A DNA stretch of 64,000 bases from an uncultured Azospirillum sp. (GCF_946480385.1 NZ_CAMLJP010000007.1:33835-97834); one strand, 5' to 3'; shown: positions 17,043-27,245, counted from the stretch's first letter. Notes: generated by a model not told the origin, from the sequence alone. A program made the numbers and translations.

Positions 17043-17128
17043 GGTCCGTCAGGAATGGGGCCGTCCGCAGCCAAGGTCAAGGGGCGAGGTCAAGGGGGCG
17101 CGGCGCCATCGCGCAGCCGACATTCCGG

Positions 17129-19318
17129 TCAAGCCGCCTTCGCCTCCATGCTGCGGCCCTTTGCCGCCAGATGCTCGCCGATCCGCTTGTCGGCGCGCTG
17201 GATATGCTCGAACAGCCATTCGCGCAGCAGCGCCAGCAGCTCGTCCGCCACGGACTCGCCGGCGTCCAGACGGCGGCGTAGTTCGCCGGCACGGGTGCGC
17301 AGAGCCTCGTGCTGCGCCTTGTGGGCGGTAACGTCGGAATAGCCGCACTGGTCCATCAGCCGCTCCTCCTGCTCGAAATGCAGGACGGTGTAGGCCAGCA
17401 GCCGGTCAACGGCCACGACCAGCGCCCGGCGGTTGCCGCTCTCCCGTCCCTTCTGCCCGGTCTTGGCCTGTTGGGCGAGAGAGGCCGCCTCGTTCATCAG
17501 AGCGATCAGGATCATATGATCGGTGTCGATCACCTCCTCGCCGACCGCAAGGCCGTCGGTCCAGGGCATGAACAGCTCCGACCCTTCCGACGGCACGTCA
17601 TGCAGGGCGGTGAGTGGGGCGGAGTTGATCGCCCCGACATTGACCAGGAAGGCATCGACCATGCCGCGCAGCCCCTGTGCCTGCTGCGACAGGCCGCCGG
17701 CGGCCTCCAGCAGGGCGTCGGCCGACCGTTCGGTCTCCAGCGCGGCGCCGGACACCGCGTCGATGCTGGTGGAGACCTGCCGGGTGCCCTCCGCCGCCTC
17801 GCCGGCGCTGCGGGCGATCTCGCCGGTGGCGGCGCCCTGCTGCTGGACGGCGGTGGCGATGGAGGTGCTGATCTCGTCGCTGCGGGCGACGATGGTGCCG
17901 ATCTCGCGGATTGCCGCGACGGCGGCGCGTGTCGCCTCCTGCACGTCGGCGATGTGGCGGGCGATCTCCTCGGTGGCTTTGGCGGTCTGGTTGGCCAGCG
18001 TCTTCACCTCGCCGGCGACCACGGTGAATCCCTTGCCCATCTCGCCCGCGCGTGCCGCCTCGATGGTGGCGTTCAGGGCCAGCAGGTTGGTCTGCCCCGC
18101 GATGCCGGCGATCAGGTCGGCCACCTCGCCGATCTTCTGGGCGGCCTGGCCCAGCCCGTCGATCCGCTCGCCCGCCTTCTGCGACGCCTCCACCGCCTGG
18201 GTGGAGATGGCCGAGGAGGTCACCACCTGCTGGCCGATCACGGCGATGGAGCCGGTCAGCTGCTCCGCCGCCGAGGCGACGGTCTGCACGCTGCTGTTGG
18301 CCTGCTGCGAGGCGCCGGCGACGGAGGTCGCCTCGCGCCGGTTGCGGTCGGCGGTGGCGGACAGGGCGCGGGCGGTGGTCTCCAGCGTGCCGACGGCGCT
18401 GCCGACGGTGCGGATCGTCTCGGCGATGGTGGCGTCGAAACGGTCGGTCAGCCGTTTCAGCGCCTGGGCGCGCTGTTCGGTCACACGATGCTCGATCTTC
18501 TGCCGGTCCCAATGGCGGGCGAGGTCGATCTGCTGGACTCGGAAGATTTCCACCGTGCGGGCCATGGCGCCGATTTCGTCGCGGCGGTCCAGACCGGGCA
18601 CTGCAACCGCGCTGTTGCCGCCGGCCAGATCCTGCATGACGCGGCCCAGCCCGTCCAACGGCCGGACGATGGCGCGGCTGACCAGCAACGCCAGCAGCAC
18701 GGCGGCAAGCGCGATCAGCAGCCCCGTCCCGGCCAGCCGCAAAGCGGCATGGCGGAAGGCCACGTCGACGTCGTCGATGTAGATCCCCGACCCGATCAGC
18801 CAGCCCCAGGGGGCGAAGCCCTTGACATAGGACAGCTTGGCCACCGGCTGCGCCGATCCCGGCTTGGGCCAGAGATAATCGACGAAGCCGGCGCCATCCG
18901 CCTTCACCACCCGGACGAACTCCTGAAACAGCAGCTTGCTGTTGGGATCGGCATTGCGCGACACGTCGGTGCCGTCCAGTTCCGGCTTGATCGGGTGCAT
19001 GATCATGCGCGGCGCAAGGTCGGTGATGAAGAAATACTCGTCGCCATCGTGGCGCAGAGCCTTGAGGGCAATTTTCGCCTGTGCCTGCGCCTCGGCGCGG
19101 GGGAGAGTGCCGGCACGCTCCTGCGCCTCGAAATGGGCGATCAGGCCGTGGGCGACCTCGACGACGTTGCGGGTCTTGTCCTGGCGGTCGGCCATCATCT
19201 CGGCGCGCAGGCCCATCAGGCTGACCGCGGCGACCAGGACCAGCCCAAGGCCGGCCGCGGCCAGGATCAGTGCGATCTTGCCCTTGATGCTGATGCGTTC
19301 GAACAAGGCAACGGTCAC
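17129..19318 (-). CDS. Methyl-accepting chemotaxis protein with Cache sensor and C-terminal hemerythrin domain
   Basis: Receptor of 729 residues from the GTG at 19318, chosen because GGAGGGGG lies eight bases upstream; an ATG at 19399 would add 27 residues without a ribosome site. Order: membrane helix (about 12-35), periplasmic single-Cache domain with GDEYFFITD and [14 protein letters not shown], second helix, HAMP, signalling domain with tip [19 protein letters not shown], then a bacteriohemerythrin domain from about residue 590. The di-iron ligand pattern is complete: [26 protein letters not shown] and [15 protein letters not shown]. It probably senses small carboxylates outside and O2 or redox state inside. 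Single gene. Confidence 0.92.
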   Translation of the reverse strand: MTVALFERISIKGKIALILAAAGLGLVLVAAVSLMGLRAEMMADRQDKTRNVVEVAHGLIAHFEAQERAGTLPRAEAQAQAKIALKALRHDGDEYFFITDLAPRMIMHPIKPELDGTDVSRNADPNSKLLFQEFVRVVKADGAGFVDYLWPKPGSAQPVAKLSYVKGFAPWGWLIGSGIYIDDVDVAFRHAALRLAGTGLLIALAAVLLALLVSRAIVRPLDGLGRVMQDLAGGNSAVAVPGLDRRDEIGAMARTVEIFRVQQIDLARHWDRQKIEHRVTEQRAQALKRLTDRFDATIAETIRTVGSAVGTLETTARALSATADRNRREATSVAGASQQANSSVQTVASAAEQLTGSIAVIGQQVVTSSAISTQAVEASQKAGERIDGLGQAAQKIGEVADLIAGIAGQTNLLALNATIEAARAGEMGKGFTVVAGEVKTLANQTAKATEEIARHIADVQEATRAAVAAIREIGTIVARSDEISTSIATAVQQQGAATGEIARSAGEAAEGTRQVSTSIDAVSGAALETERSADALLEAAGGLSQQAQGLRGMVDAFLVNVGAINSAPLTALHDVPSEGSELFMPWTDGLAVGEEVIDTDHMILIALMNEAASLAQQAKTGQKGRESGNRRALVVAVDRLLAYTVLHFEQEERLMDQCGYSDVTAHKAQHEALRTRAGELRRRLDAGESVADELLALLREWLFEHIQRADKRIGEHLAAKGRSMEAKAA

Positions 19319-19547
19319 GGCGGCAACCCCCTCCGGCAACGAAACGGCGATGTCCCTAAAATTTTCGGGACTTTTTGCCGGATCGGGGCAGCTCGTCAAG
19401 CGGTAATGTTCGTGTATCTTACGTTTCGCTCAACGGAATGTCATAATTGCAACCATAGTGGGGTGTGCCCGGCGAAGGCCTGTCTTCGGGCTGTCGGGAG
19501 ATGCGGCGACCGCAGCTCCCGCGCAACCACGGGACGATCCCTGAAGA

Positions 19548-20303
19548 TCAGAGGACCGTCAGCATGCTGGCGACCAGCGGGTGGCGGACGATGTCCTTCT
19601 CCGTCAGGCGGGCGACGGCGATTCCCTCCACCGCCTCCAACCGGCGGGCGATGTCGGCCAGCCCGGACAGGTTGTCCAGCAGGTCGGTCTGGTCGGGATC
19701 CCCGGTCAGCACCATGGTGGAATGCCAGCCAAGCCGGGTCAGCAGCATCTTGATCTGGGCATAGGTGCAGTTCTGCGCCTCGTCGATCACCACGAAGGCG
19801 TTGTTCAGGGTGCGTCCGCGCATGAAGCCGACCGGGGCGATCTCGATGGTGCCGTCGGCCATCATGGTGCGCAGCCGCTTGGACCCCAGCCGGTCGGTCA
19901 GCGCGTCATAGAGCGGGCGCAGGAAGGGCGCCATCTTCTCATGCATGTCGCCGGGCAGGTAACCGATGCTCTCCCCCGCCTCGATGGCCGGGCGGGACAG
20001 GACGATGCGGTCGACGCTGCCCGATTCCAGCGCCTCCACCGCCGAGGAGATGGCGATGTAGGTCTTGCCGGTTCCCGCCGGCCCCAGCGCCACCACCAGA
20101 TTGTGCGTCTTGATGGCGTCCATCAGAAGCTTCTGGTTGGGGTTCTGCGGCTTCACCTTGCGGAGATAGCTTTGGTCGCGGCGATCCTCGCCCCCACCGA
20201 GCGGGTCCCAGCCGAAGGCGGCGGGGGCGGTCATACCGGGGAAAAGCGGGTGGACGGTGGAGTCGTCCGCCGCGGCGATGCCTTTGCTCGAACGCTTGGC
20301 CAT
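19548..20303 (-). CDS. phoH: PhoH-family ATPase
   Basis: Cytoplasmic P-loop NTPase of 251 residues. Walker A GPAGTGKT lies near residue 74 and Walker B VIDEAQN near 171, with LTGDPDQTDL following. The ATG at 20303 has GAGGAG a few bases upstream. The N-terminal 30 residues (MAKRSSKG...) are basic and lack the KH domain of the PhoH2/YbeZ group. Role inferred from family only: RNA-related ATPase/helicase, phosphate-starvation linked in E. coli. A rho-independent terminator lies 45 bases upstream in the same direction, raising the option of leader control. Confidence 0.9.
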   Translation of the reverse strand: MAKRSSKGIAAADDSTVHPLFPGMTAPAAFGWDPLGGGEDRRDQSYLRKVKPQNPNQKLLMDAIKTHNLVVALGPAGTGKTYIAISSAVEALESGSVDRIVLSRPAIEAGESIGYLPGDMHEKMAPFLRPLYDALTDRLGSKRLRTMMADGTIEIAPVGFMRGRTLNNAFVVIDEAQNCTYAQIKMLLTRLGWHSTMVLTGDPDQTDLLDNLSGLADIARRLEAVEGIAVARLTEKDIVRHPLVASMLTVL

Positions 20304-20347
20304 GTCGCATCTCCTCGAATGGTGGGGGTGCCGCCGGATTTGGGCAC

Positions 20348-20373
20348 AAAAAAACCTCCCGCAGGGGGGAGGC
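20348..20373 (-). terminator. Orphan minus-strand terminator upstream of phoH
   Basis: On the minus strand GCCTCCC, a six-base loop and GGGAGG are followed by seven T residues. No protein gene lies upstream on this strand up to minC (plus strand, 21066), so the structure ends either an undetected small RNA or acts as an attenuator in the phoH leader. Confidence 0.65.
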
Positions 20374-21065
20374 TCGATCGGTCGCATGGATGCGCGGTGA
20401 TGGGTGCTTCGCCGGGCACTGCGGCCGGATGGCGTGCCGGGTCCGGACATGCCGGTGCGGGCCGACGGGGGAGGTGCTCTATGGGCAAAACAAGGTGCAA
20501 GAGAACCTCGTCGTCGTTGAAAGCCACGCAACCTGACTGTACCGGTCATAACGCGCGGCGTCAGGCAAAATTGCGGCCGACGCAAAATATTCATACCAGA
20601 TGTGGTGTGGGTGCCGCAGGAAAGCCGCCAGAGCGGGCTTGGTAACCCTTTCCGCCGAGCCGGACCGGCGGCGGGATAGCCTTCCGGCGGAGGCAGCCGA
20701 AAGGCTTTGCCGCTGTCGTGCGCTTTCATTACTATGGTCGGCCACGGGGGAAATCGAAAGTCAAGTTGCAACCCTGGCCTGTCCACCGCGGTGGCTGGCT
20801 GCGATCCCAGGTCGTCGCATCGGGCGAGGGCCGGGGAGGGTGGGCGTTTGCCCGGGGCCAAGCGGCGGCGCGGCTTTCGATTGTCATCCCGGCGGACGGG
20901 GAAACTCTTGAATCCGACCGGTGTGGACGGCTAGAAGGCGCTGATTGGCTGGCTCGATGCCGGTGTTGCGCGACGGGTGTACCGGGGCGGCCCTGGGGCG
21001 GTTGCGGACGCGCGGGTGAACCGGATGCACGGCACGGGGCGGCAGGAACGAACGGGAAGGCTACG
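20374..21065. other. Long intergenic region between phoH and minC
   Basis: About 690 bases with no convincing protein gene on either strand; the open frames here lack ribosome sites and family resemblance. It must hold the phoH and minC promoters. The minus strand from about 20600 down to the terminator at 20373 is a candidate small RNA or leader. I found no clear -35/-10 pair. Confidence 0.5.
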
Positions 21066-21845
21066 GTGAGCAGCGCCAGTCAGGTCGCCGAACGGGATGC
21101 GCCGTTCCAGTTGCGTGGCAACTCCTTCACCATGATGGTGCTGAAGGTTTTCGCCCCGACATCGCCGGATTTCTTCACCCAGCTGAACGTCAAGGTGCGG
21201 CAGGCACCCAACTTCTTCCGGAACGCGCCGGTCGTGCTGGATTTCGACGACCTGCCCGAGAGCATCGTCTTCGATCTGGGCGCCTTCGTGTCGCAGGTGC
21301 AGGCGCTGCAACTGCTGCCGGTCGGCTTCCAGGGCGGGCCGCAGCCGGTGCGCGAGGCGGCGATGACGGTCGGGCTGACGCCGATGCCGTCGGGCCGCGC
21401 CGCCAAGCTGGAAGAGGTGGTGAAGGCCCCCGACCCGCGGCAGCAGGACCAGCAACAGCAGGGGCAGGCCCCGATCCCGGCGCCGCAGGTGCTGATCGAG
21501 GTCGTCCATCGCCCGACCGTGGTGGTGACCGAGCCGGTGCGCTCCGGCATGCGGGTCTATGCCGAGAAGACCGACCTGATCGTCACCAGCTCCGTTTCGC
21601 CTGGAGCGGAGTTGCTGGCCGACGGAAACATCCATGTCTACGGCGCGCTGCGCGGCCGGGCGCTGGCCGGATTCTCCGGCGACAGCAACGCCCGCATCTT
21701 CTGCCACAGCCTGGAGGCGGAGGTGCTATCGGTCGCAGGCAATTATCGTGTCAGCGAAGACATCGGCAGTGACTTTTACAAGAAAGCCGTGCAGGTTTTC
21801 CTGCGCGACGGCGTCCTCAGCATGGACCTGCTGAAGACCGCCTGA
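21066..21845 (+). CDS. minC: Septum site-determining protein MinC
   Basis: Inhibitor of FtsZ polymerisation, 259 residues, placed by MinD at the poles. The GTG at 21066 has GGGAAGG seven bases upstream. N-terminal MinC_N domain (FQLRGNSFTMMVLKV), a Gln/Pro-rich linker (QQDQQQQGQAP) near residue 125, then the C-terminal beta-helix with RSGMRVYAEKTDLIVTSSV, ADGNIHVYGALRGRALAG. Followed by minD and minE in the same direction. Confidence 0.95.
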   Translation: MSSASQVAERDAPFQLRGNSFTMMVLKVFAPTSPDFFTQLNVKVRQAPNFFRNAPVVLDFDDLPESIVFDLGAFVSQVQALQLLPVGFQGGPQPVREAAMTVGLTPMPSGRAAKLEEVVKAPDPRQQDQQQQGQAPIPAPQVLIEVVHRPTVVVTEPVRSGMRVYAEKTDLIVTSSVSPGAELLADGNIHVYGALRGRALAGFSGDSNARIFCHSLEAEVLSVAGNYRVSEDIGSDFYKKAVQVFLRDGVLSMDLLKTA

Positions 21846-21939
21846 AAGCTGAAGCGACGGAATCTTGTCCGGAGGCTGAAATCTTCGGACAGTGTTTGGT
21901 ATCGGTGACGGCAACTTTGGGATTATGGGAGAGGCTCCG

Positions 21940-22755
21940 TTGAGCAAGATCATCGTCATGACCTCCGGCAAGGGCGGTGTCGGCAAGACGACCTCGTCCG
22001 CGGCCTTTGCGACCGGGCTGGCGCTTCGCGGCTTCAAGACGGTCGTCATCGATTTCGACGTTGGCCTGCGCAACCTTGATCTGGTGATGGGCTGCGAGCG
22101 CCGTGTGGTCTTCGACTTCATCAACGTCATCAACGGCGAAGCGAAGCTGAACCAGGCGCTGATCAAGGACAAGCGGATCGAGAACCTGTACATCCTCCCG
22201 ACCTCGCAGACGCGCGACAAGGACGCGCTAACCCGCGAGGGGGTGGAGAAGGTCCTGAACGAGCTGTCGAAGGAATTCGACTACATCCTGTGCGACAGCC
22301 CGGCCGGTATCGAGCGCGGCGCCCTGATGTCGCTCTATTTCGCCGACCATGCGATCATCGTCACCAACCCGGAAGTCTCGTCGGTGCGCGACAGCGACCG
22401 CATCCTGGGCGTGCTGAACTCGCGCTCCCGCCGCGCGGAGCAGGGTCTGGAGCCGGTGACGCAGCAGCTGCTGCTGACCCGCTACGACCCGGAGCGCGTC
22501 GAGAAGGGCGAGATGCTGAAGGTCGACGACGTGCTGGAGATCCTGGCGATCCCGCTGCTTGGCGTCATTCCGGAAAGCCAGGCGGTGCTGCGCGCCTCCA
22601 ACGTCGGCATGCCGGTGATCCTGGACGAGGTCTCCAACGCCGGGCTCGCCTATTCGGACGCGGTCGGCCGCTTCCTGGGCGAGGACATCGAGCATCGCTT
22701 CGTCACCCCCCAGAAGAAGGGCCTGTTCAGCCGGCTCCTGCGGAGGAGCGCATGA
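21940..22755 (+). CDS. minD: Septum site-determining ATPase MinD
   Basis: Membrane-cycling ParA-type ATPase of 271 residues. The TTG at 21940 gives the standard N-terminus (M)SKIIVMTSGKGGVGKTT with the deviant Walker A; GGGAGAGG lies five bases upstream. An ATG at 21925 and a GTG at 21892 are in frame and cannot be excluded. The C-terminal amphipathic helix (KKGLFSRLLRR) for membrane binding is present. It overlaps minE by ATGA. Confidence 0.95.
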   Translation: MSKIIVMTSGKGGVGKTTSSAAFATGLALRGFKTVVIDFDVGLRNLDLVMGCERRVVFDFINVINGEAKLNQALIKDKRIENLYILPTSQTRDKDALTREGVEKVLNELSKEFDYILCDSPAGIERGALMSLYFADHAIIVTNPEVSSVRDSDRILGVLNSRSRRAEQGLEPVTQQLLLTRYDPERVEKGEMLKVDDVLEILAIPLLGVIPESQAVLRASNVGMPVILDEVSNAGLAYSDAVGRFLGEDIEHRFVTPQKKGLFSRLLRRSA

Positions 22756-23111
22756 GCATCTTCAACTTCTTCCGTGCGGCCCCCCGCGCGTCGGCCGTTC
22801 AGGCCAAGGAGCGTCTGCAGATCGTCATGGCGCACGAGCGCGCCGGGCGCAGCGGACCCGACTATCTGCCGATGCTCCAGCAGGAACTGCTGGCGGTGAT
22901 CGCCAAATACGTCAACATCGACGAGAACAAGGTCGAGGTGAAGCTCGACCGTGGCGGCGACTGCTCGACGCTGGAGGTCAACATCGAGTTGCCGGCCCGT
23001 GAGCAGGCCAAGGCCGCCGCGGCGGCCAAGGCGGCGGAAAAGCCGGCCGGCAACGACGATGCCGCGGCCAAGCGTGCGGCCGGCAACTCCGGCGCGAAGA
23101 AGCGTATCTGA
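22752..23111 (+). CDS. minE: Cell division topological specificity factor MinE
   Basis: Protein of 119 residues that stimulates MinD ATPase and drives oscillation. The N-terminal membrane-targeting FNFFR and the MinD-contact helix ASAVQAKERLQIVMAHER are followed by the dimer domain with YVNIDENKVEVKLDR. The C-terminal 35 residues are an Ala/Lys-rich tail (AKAAAAAKAAEKPAG) beyond the usual family length of about 85-90. GGAGGAG precedes the ATG. Confidence 0.95.
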   Translation: MSIFNFFRAAPRASAVQAKERLQIVMAHERAGRSGPDYLPMLQQELLAVIAKYVNIDENKVEVKLDRGGDCSTLEVNIELPAREQAKAAAAAKAAEKPAGNDDAAAKRAAGNSGAKKRI

Positions 23112-23148
23112 CCGAACCGGCGTTTATCCCCCTCGAAATCTTCCTGGC

Positions 23149-23190
23149 AAAATCCCTCCGGCGTCACCGCGCCGGGGGGATTTTGCTTTC
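23149..23190 (+). terminator. Terminator of the minCDE operon
   Basis: AAAATCCCTCCGGCG pairs with CGCCGGGGGGATTTT across a six-base loop, followed by GCTTT. It begins 37 bases after the minE stop. Confidence 0.82.
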
Positions 23191-23379
23191 CGGGGAGACG
23201 ATGGTGCGGCGTGGAGTCGCGATGCAGCATCGGGCATAGGCCGTCCCTGATCCTCCGTCCGGGTTTACGGCCGGGCGGGGACGGGGTATCAACAGGGATA
23301 CACCGCTCGAAAGCCCAATGGCTCCAAAGGCCTGTTGCGGGCGGCGGGGGTGGACCGACCACGGGACAAGAGGGTGCAT

Positions 23380-24765
23380 ATGTTCCTCGATTGCTCGTCG
23401 CTTCTCGCCGAGAACCCGCCGCGGCCGTCGAACGGGATTGCGGTCACGGACATCGACGGCGACGGCGCCTTCGAGCTGGTCGTGGCCGGCTACCGCACCG
23501 CCAACCTCGTCCTGAAATGGACCGACGGCCGTCTGGTCGACGTCGCCACCCCGCTGATCGCCGATCCCTCCAGTCCCGCCATGGGGCTGGCCGCCGCCGA
23601 CATCGACGGCGACGGGCGGGAGGAGCTTTACGTCGTCAATTGCGACCGCGCCACCGGTGCCAAGGACATGGCCGACCGGCTGTTCGCCTGTTTCGGCAAG
23701 CATTGGCTCGACCTTTTCGCCCAGGCGGAGAATGCCGGGGCGGCCAACCACACCGCTGCCGGCGCGGTGGCGGCGCTCGACCGCTGGGGTCATGGCCGCT
23801 ACGGCTTTCTGGTGGCGACCGACGGCGGGCCGCTGCGCCTCTATGAACTGACCCGGCGCGGCCGGTTGGAGGATGGGGCGGAGGAGGCCGGCCTCGACTC
23901 CATCGGAGCGGCACGCGGCGTCGTCACGCTGCCCATCGTCTCCGACCATATGGACGTTGTGACGGTCAACGACGGCGGCCCCAACCAGCTGTTCCGCAAT
24001 CTGGGCGACGGCAATTTCGAGGAGATCGCCGAAGAGCGCGGCATCGCCGATTCTCGCCCGTCCGGACGCGCGGTCGCGGCGCTGGACGTCGACGGCGACG
24101 GGTTGTTCGATCTGGTGGTCGGCACCTGGGATGGTGCGCAGCGCCTGTTCCACCAGCGCATGGGCGGTGCTTTCATCGAATCGGCCGGCGCCGATCTGTC
24201 GATGCCCGGCCGCATTTTCACCGTCGTCGCCGCCGATTTCGACAATGACGGCTACGAGGAGTTGTTCTTCCACGCCCATGGCGAGCCCAACCGCCTGTTC
24301 GGCTGGCGCAATGACCAGTGGCAGGAGCTGGAGTTGGGCGACGCGGCCGAACCCAAGGGCCTGGGCACCGGCGCAGTCGCGGCCGACATTGACGGTGACG
24401 GCCGGCTGGAACTTGTGCTGGCGCACGGCACCGCCCACGATGGACCGGATGCCGTGGCGCAGCCGCTGTCCATCTACCGTCCGGCCGCCTCGCACAATGG
24501 ATGGCTGCGCGTGCAGCCGCTGACCCCTTACGGCGCACCGGCCCGCGGTGCCGTCGTCAGCCTGACCGCGGGCGGGCGCCGGCAGCGCCGGGTCGTCAGC
24601 GCCGGCTCCGGCTATCTCTGCCAGGGCGAGCCGGTGGCGCATTTCGGTCTGGGCACGCTGCATGAGGTGGAGCAGGTCGAGGTGCGCTGGCCCGATGGCA
24701 CTGTGGTCACCGTGGACAACCCGCCGGCTGGCCGGCTGCTGACCATTCCCTATCCGCCTGAGTAG
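23380..24765 (+). CDS. FG-GAP/VCBS repeat protein with C-terminal ASPIC/UnbV domain
   Basis: Protein of 461 residues built of beta-propeller-type repeats with calcium-binding loops: DIDGDGAFELV, DIDGDGREELYV, DVDGDGLFDLVV, DFDNDGYEELFF and DIDGDGRLELVL. The last 90 residues form an ASPIC/UnbV (CRTAC1-type) domain with VEVRWPDGTVVTV. The ATG at 23380 follows GAGGG; a TTG at 23335 is possible. No signal peptide is visible in either version, which is odd because this family is normally exported and calcium-loaded. Monocistronic. Role unknown. Confidence 0.85.
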   Translation: MFLDCSSLLAENPPRPSNGIAVTDIDGDGAFELVVAGYRTANLVLKWTDGRLVDVATPLIADPSSPAMGLAAADIDGDGREELYVVNCDRATGAKDMADRLFACFGKHWLDLFAQAENAGAANHTAAGAVAALDRWGHGRYGFLVATDGGPLRLYELTRRGRLEDGAEEAGLDSIGAARGVVTLPIVSDHMDVVTVNDGGPNQLFRNLGDGNFEEIAEERGIADSRPSGRAVAALDVDGDGLFDLVVGTWDGAQRLFHQRMGGAFIESAGADLSMPGRIFTVVAADFDNDGYEELFFHAHGEPNRLFGWRNDQWQELELGDAAEPKGLGTGAVAADIDGDGRLELVLAHGTAHDGPDAVAQPLSIYRPAASHNGWLRVQPLTPYGAPARGAVVSLTAGGRRQRRVVSAGSGYLCQGEPVAHFGLGTLHEVEQVEVRWPDGTVVTVDNPPAGRLLTIPYPPE

Positions 24766-25011
24766 AGGAATTTCACCCGACCGGATGATGGTCACCCAAA
24801 TATTTCGGCATCGCAATGGGTAGGGCCTTTCCTGACAGCTTCCGTCACATTAAAGTGCATTTCGTTGCGGCGCCCGCGGTGCGGGGCATCGCGCGGCATG
24901 CCGATCCGGAAATAATCCGTTCCTGCCGCCCGATTCTCGCCGCGATGGAGCGCAGGTAGGCAGGACCGCACGGGTCTGGGCGGGTCTGGGAAGCGGGAGA
25001 CCGGAAGGCAC

Positions 25012-25536
25012 ATGGCACGACGCGACGTCCCCCTGACGGGGGTGGAACGCTTCTTCGACCCGGATGAAGTCATCGTTTCCAAGACCGATCTGAAGGGGCG
25101 GATCACCTACGCGAATCGGGTGTTCCAGCGGGTCGCCGGCTATGAGGAGGCCGACCTGATGGGCGCTCCCCATTCCATCGTCCGCCATCCCGACATGCCG
25201 CGCTGCGTCTTCAAGCTGCTGTGGGACACGCTGGCGGCGGGGAAGGAGATCTTCGCCTACGTGGTCAACCGCGCCCGCAACGGCGACCATTACTGGGTCT
25301 TCGCCCATGTCACGCCCAGCTTCGACGCCGAAGGGCGGGTCATCGGCTATCACTCCTCCCGCCGCGTGCCGGAGCGGTCGGCGCTGGACAAGGTGATCCC
25401 GCTCTACCGCCAGCTTCTGGACATCGAGAACAGCCATGCCGACCGCAAGAAGGGGATGGAGGCGGGCTTCGCTGCCGTCCTCGCCCTGCTGGCGGAGAAG
25501 GGGATCGGGTATGACGAATTCGTCTTCTCCCTCTAA
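25012..25536 (+). CDS. Stand-alone PAS-domain protein (Aer sensor-like)
   Basis: Protein of 174 residues with one PAS domain at about 15-125 closely like the FAD-binding PAS of Aer: [22 protein letters not shown], in parts, then [12 protein letters not shown] and a [22 protein letters not shown] core. The remaining 45 residues are helical. It lacks a transmembrane or signalling region. It overlaps the following chemoreceptor gene by 26 bases, so the two are probably made together as a split aerotaxis receptor. Confidence 0.87.
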   Translation: MARRDVPLTGVERFFDPDEVIVSKTDLKGRITYANRVFQRVAGYEEADLMGAPHSIVRHPDMPRCVFKLLWDTLAAGKEIFAYVVNRARNGDHYWVFAHVTPSFDAEGRVIGYHSSRRVPERSALDKVIPLYRQLLDIENSHADRKKGMEAGFAAVLALLAEKGIGYDEFVFSL

Positions 25537-26854
25537 GTCGTCGTTCCCCAGGGCGTCCTCGCTGACGCGGGCCGGTGGCTTGGCTGTGTTGGGCGGGGTG
25601 GCGCTGGCAGCATTGCTGGCGGTCGACCTGCTGGGCATGGGCGGGATCGCCCTGCGCGCCGGGCTGGCCGTGGCCGGGCTGGCGGCGTTGGGCGGGGCAC
25701 TGCTGTTCCTGCGCCGCGCCTGTGTGGTGGTGGATCAGCTGACCCAGGTGAACCGCGCCGTCGCCGCCGGTAATTTCGAGGCGCGGGTGATCGGCATCCG
25801 CGAGGGCGGGGGGCTGGGCGAACTGATGCACGTCACCAACGACGCCATCGACCGCACCGATGCCTTCGTGCGCGAGGCCACCGCCTCCATGCATGCGGTG
25901 TCGGAGCACAAATATTTCCGCCGGATCGTTTTGCGCGGCATGCAGGGCGGCTTCCTGCACGCCAGCCGCACCATCAATGCGGCGACGGAAAGCATGTCGC
26001 AGAAGGTGGCGGGCTTCGCCGGCGTGACCCAGCGCTTCGAAGGCGAGATCCAGAGCGTGTGCAGCGAGGTGGCAGACACCGCCCACCAGCTGGAGGTCTC
26101 CGCCCGGACCATGGAGACGGACGCGACACAGGCCACCGGCAAGGCGTCGTCGGTTGCGGCGTCGGCCGCCCAGACCGGCAGCAATGTCGGCAGCGTCGCC
26201 GCCGCGACGGAGGAACTGTCCGCCTCGATCGCCGAGATCGCGCGCCAGATCGGCGAGGTCGCCCAGGTCGCGGAAAGCGCGGCGGGCGAGGCCGAGCGTT
26301 CCAACGCGCTGGTCGGCAACCTGTCCGGCGCGGCGCGGACGGTGGGCGACGTCATCACCCTCATCAACGACATCGCCAGCCAGACCAACCTTCTGGCGCT
26401 GAACGCCACCATCGAGGCGGCCCGCGCCGGCGAGGCCGGGAAAGGCTTCGCCGTCGTGGCGCAGGAGGTGAAGCGGCTGGCCGATCAGACCGCCAAGGCC
26501 ACGGGCGACATCGCCGCCCAGATCGCCGGCATCCAGTCCTCCACCGACGAGGCGGTGGGCGCCATCGTCGGCATCGGCCGCACCATCCAGTCGATCAACC
26601 AGATCGCCGCCGGCATCAGCGCCGGGATCGAGCAGCAGGGCTCCGCCGTGCGCGAGATCGTCGTCAACATGGAACAGGCCGCCGCCGGCACCCGTGCGGT
26701 GTCCGACGACATCCGCGAGGTCACCGACGCCGCCGGCCGCACCAGCGGCACCGCGCACGAGGTGTTCGCCGCCTCCGAACGCATGGCCGCCGAGGCCGAC
26801 CGTCTGACCCGCGAGGTCCAGCGTTTCCTGGACGAAATGCACCGCGTGGCCTGA
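25511..26854 (+). CDS. Methyl-accepting chemotaxis protein with cytoplasm-facing N-terminus
   Basis: Receptor of 447 residues. Two close N-terminal membrane helices (about 24-42 and 50-67) leave almost no periplasmic loop, as in Aer. A HAMP-like region follows and then the signalling domain with tip [22 protein letters not shown] (quoted in parts: [22 protein letters not shown]) near residue 290. It has no sensor of its own, so the PAS protein encoded just upstream with a 26-base overlap is the likely sensor. Start at the ATG 25511; the frame continues upstream but inside the PAS gene. Confidence 0.88.
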   Translation: MTNSSSPSKSSFPRASSLTRAGGLAVLGGVALAALLAVDLLGMGGIALRAGLAVAGLAALGGALLFLRRACVVVDQLTQVNRAVAAGNFEARVIGIREGGGLGELMHVTNDAIDRTDAFVREATASMHAVSEHKYFRRIVLRGMQGGFLHASRTINAATESMSQKVAGFAGVTQRFEGEIQSVCSEVADTAHQLEVSARTMETDATQATGKASSVAASAAQTGSNVGSVAAATEELSASIAEIARQIGEVAQVAESAAGEAERSNALVGNLSGAARTVGDVITLINDIASQTNLLALNATIEAARAGEAGKGFAVVAQEVKRLADQTAKATGDIAAQIAGIQSSTDEAVGAIVGIGRTIQSINQIAAGISAGIEQQGSAVREIVVNMEQAAAGTRAVSDDIREVTDAAGRTSGTAHEVFAASERMAAEADRLTREVQRFLDEMHRVA

Positions 26855-27245
26855 CGGCTTTTCGGTGGTGCATTTCCTGCGGGGCAGTGACGTGCTCCGC
26901 ATCAACTGCCCGGCGAATGTGCACAGCATGTGCATGGGATTTTGCAATGCGGAATTGATCTGGCGCGTTGCTCCTCAGATAAGAATTTTTGTTGCGAATT
27001 TGCGAAGAATTCGTGTTACGTGTCGGCAACATGGATGCCGCGCCCATGGCAAGTTCGCAACCTGTTGAGCAACCCGACGCCAGCATGCCTGCTGTTTCAG
27101 CAGCTTAACCGTACAACTCCCCCGAAATGCCGGATGGCGTCATGTCATCTGCGGCCGAGCGCCGCGGAAACCGGGAGAGCGGGCCGTACACGGGGCGCCG
27201 GTGACCGTTGGCACGGCTTTTGATTTGGAGGATGCAGGGACGGTC
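26855..27245. other. Intergenic region with an AT-rich segment
   Basis: About 390 bases with no gene. The stretch 26960-27040 is clearly richer in A/T than the surroundings, with repeated GCGAATT/GCGAAGAATT words, and likely contains the promoter of the following receptor gene. No clear terminator after the receptor was found. Confidence 0.45.

Noticed and set aside
17309..19753. Plus-strand frame of 814 codons opposite the hemerythrin receptor
   Set aside because: Gly/Gln/Arg-rich shadow with no motif.
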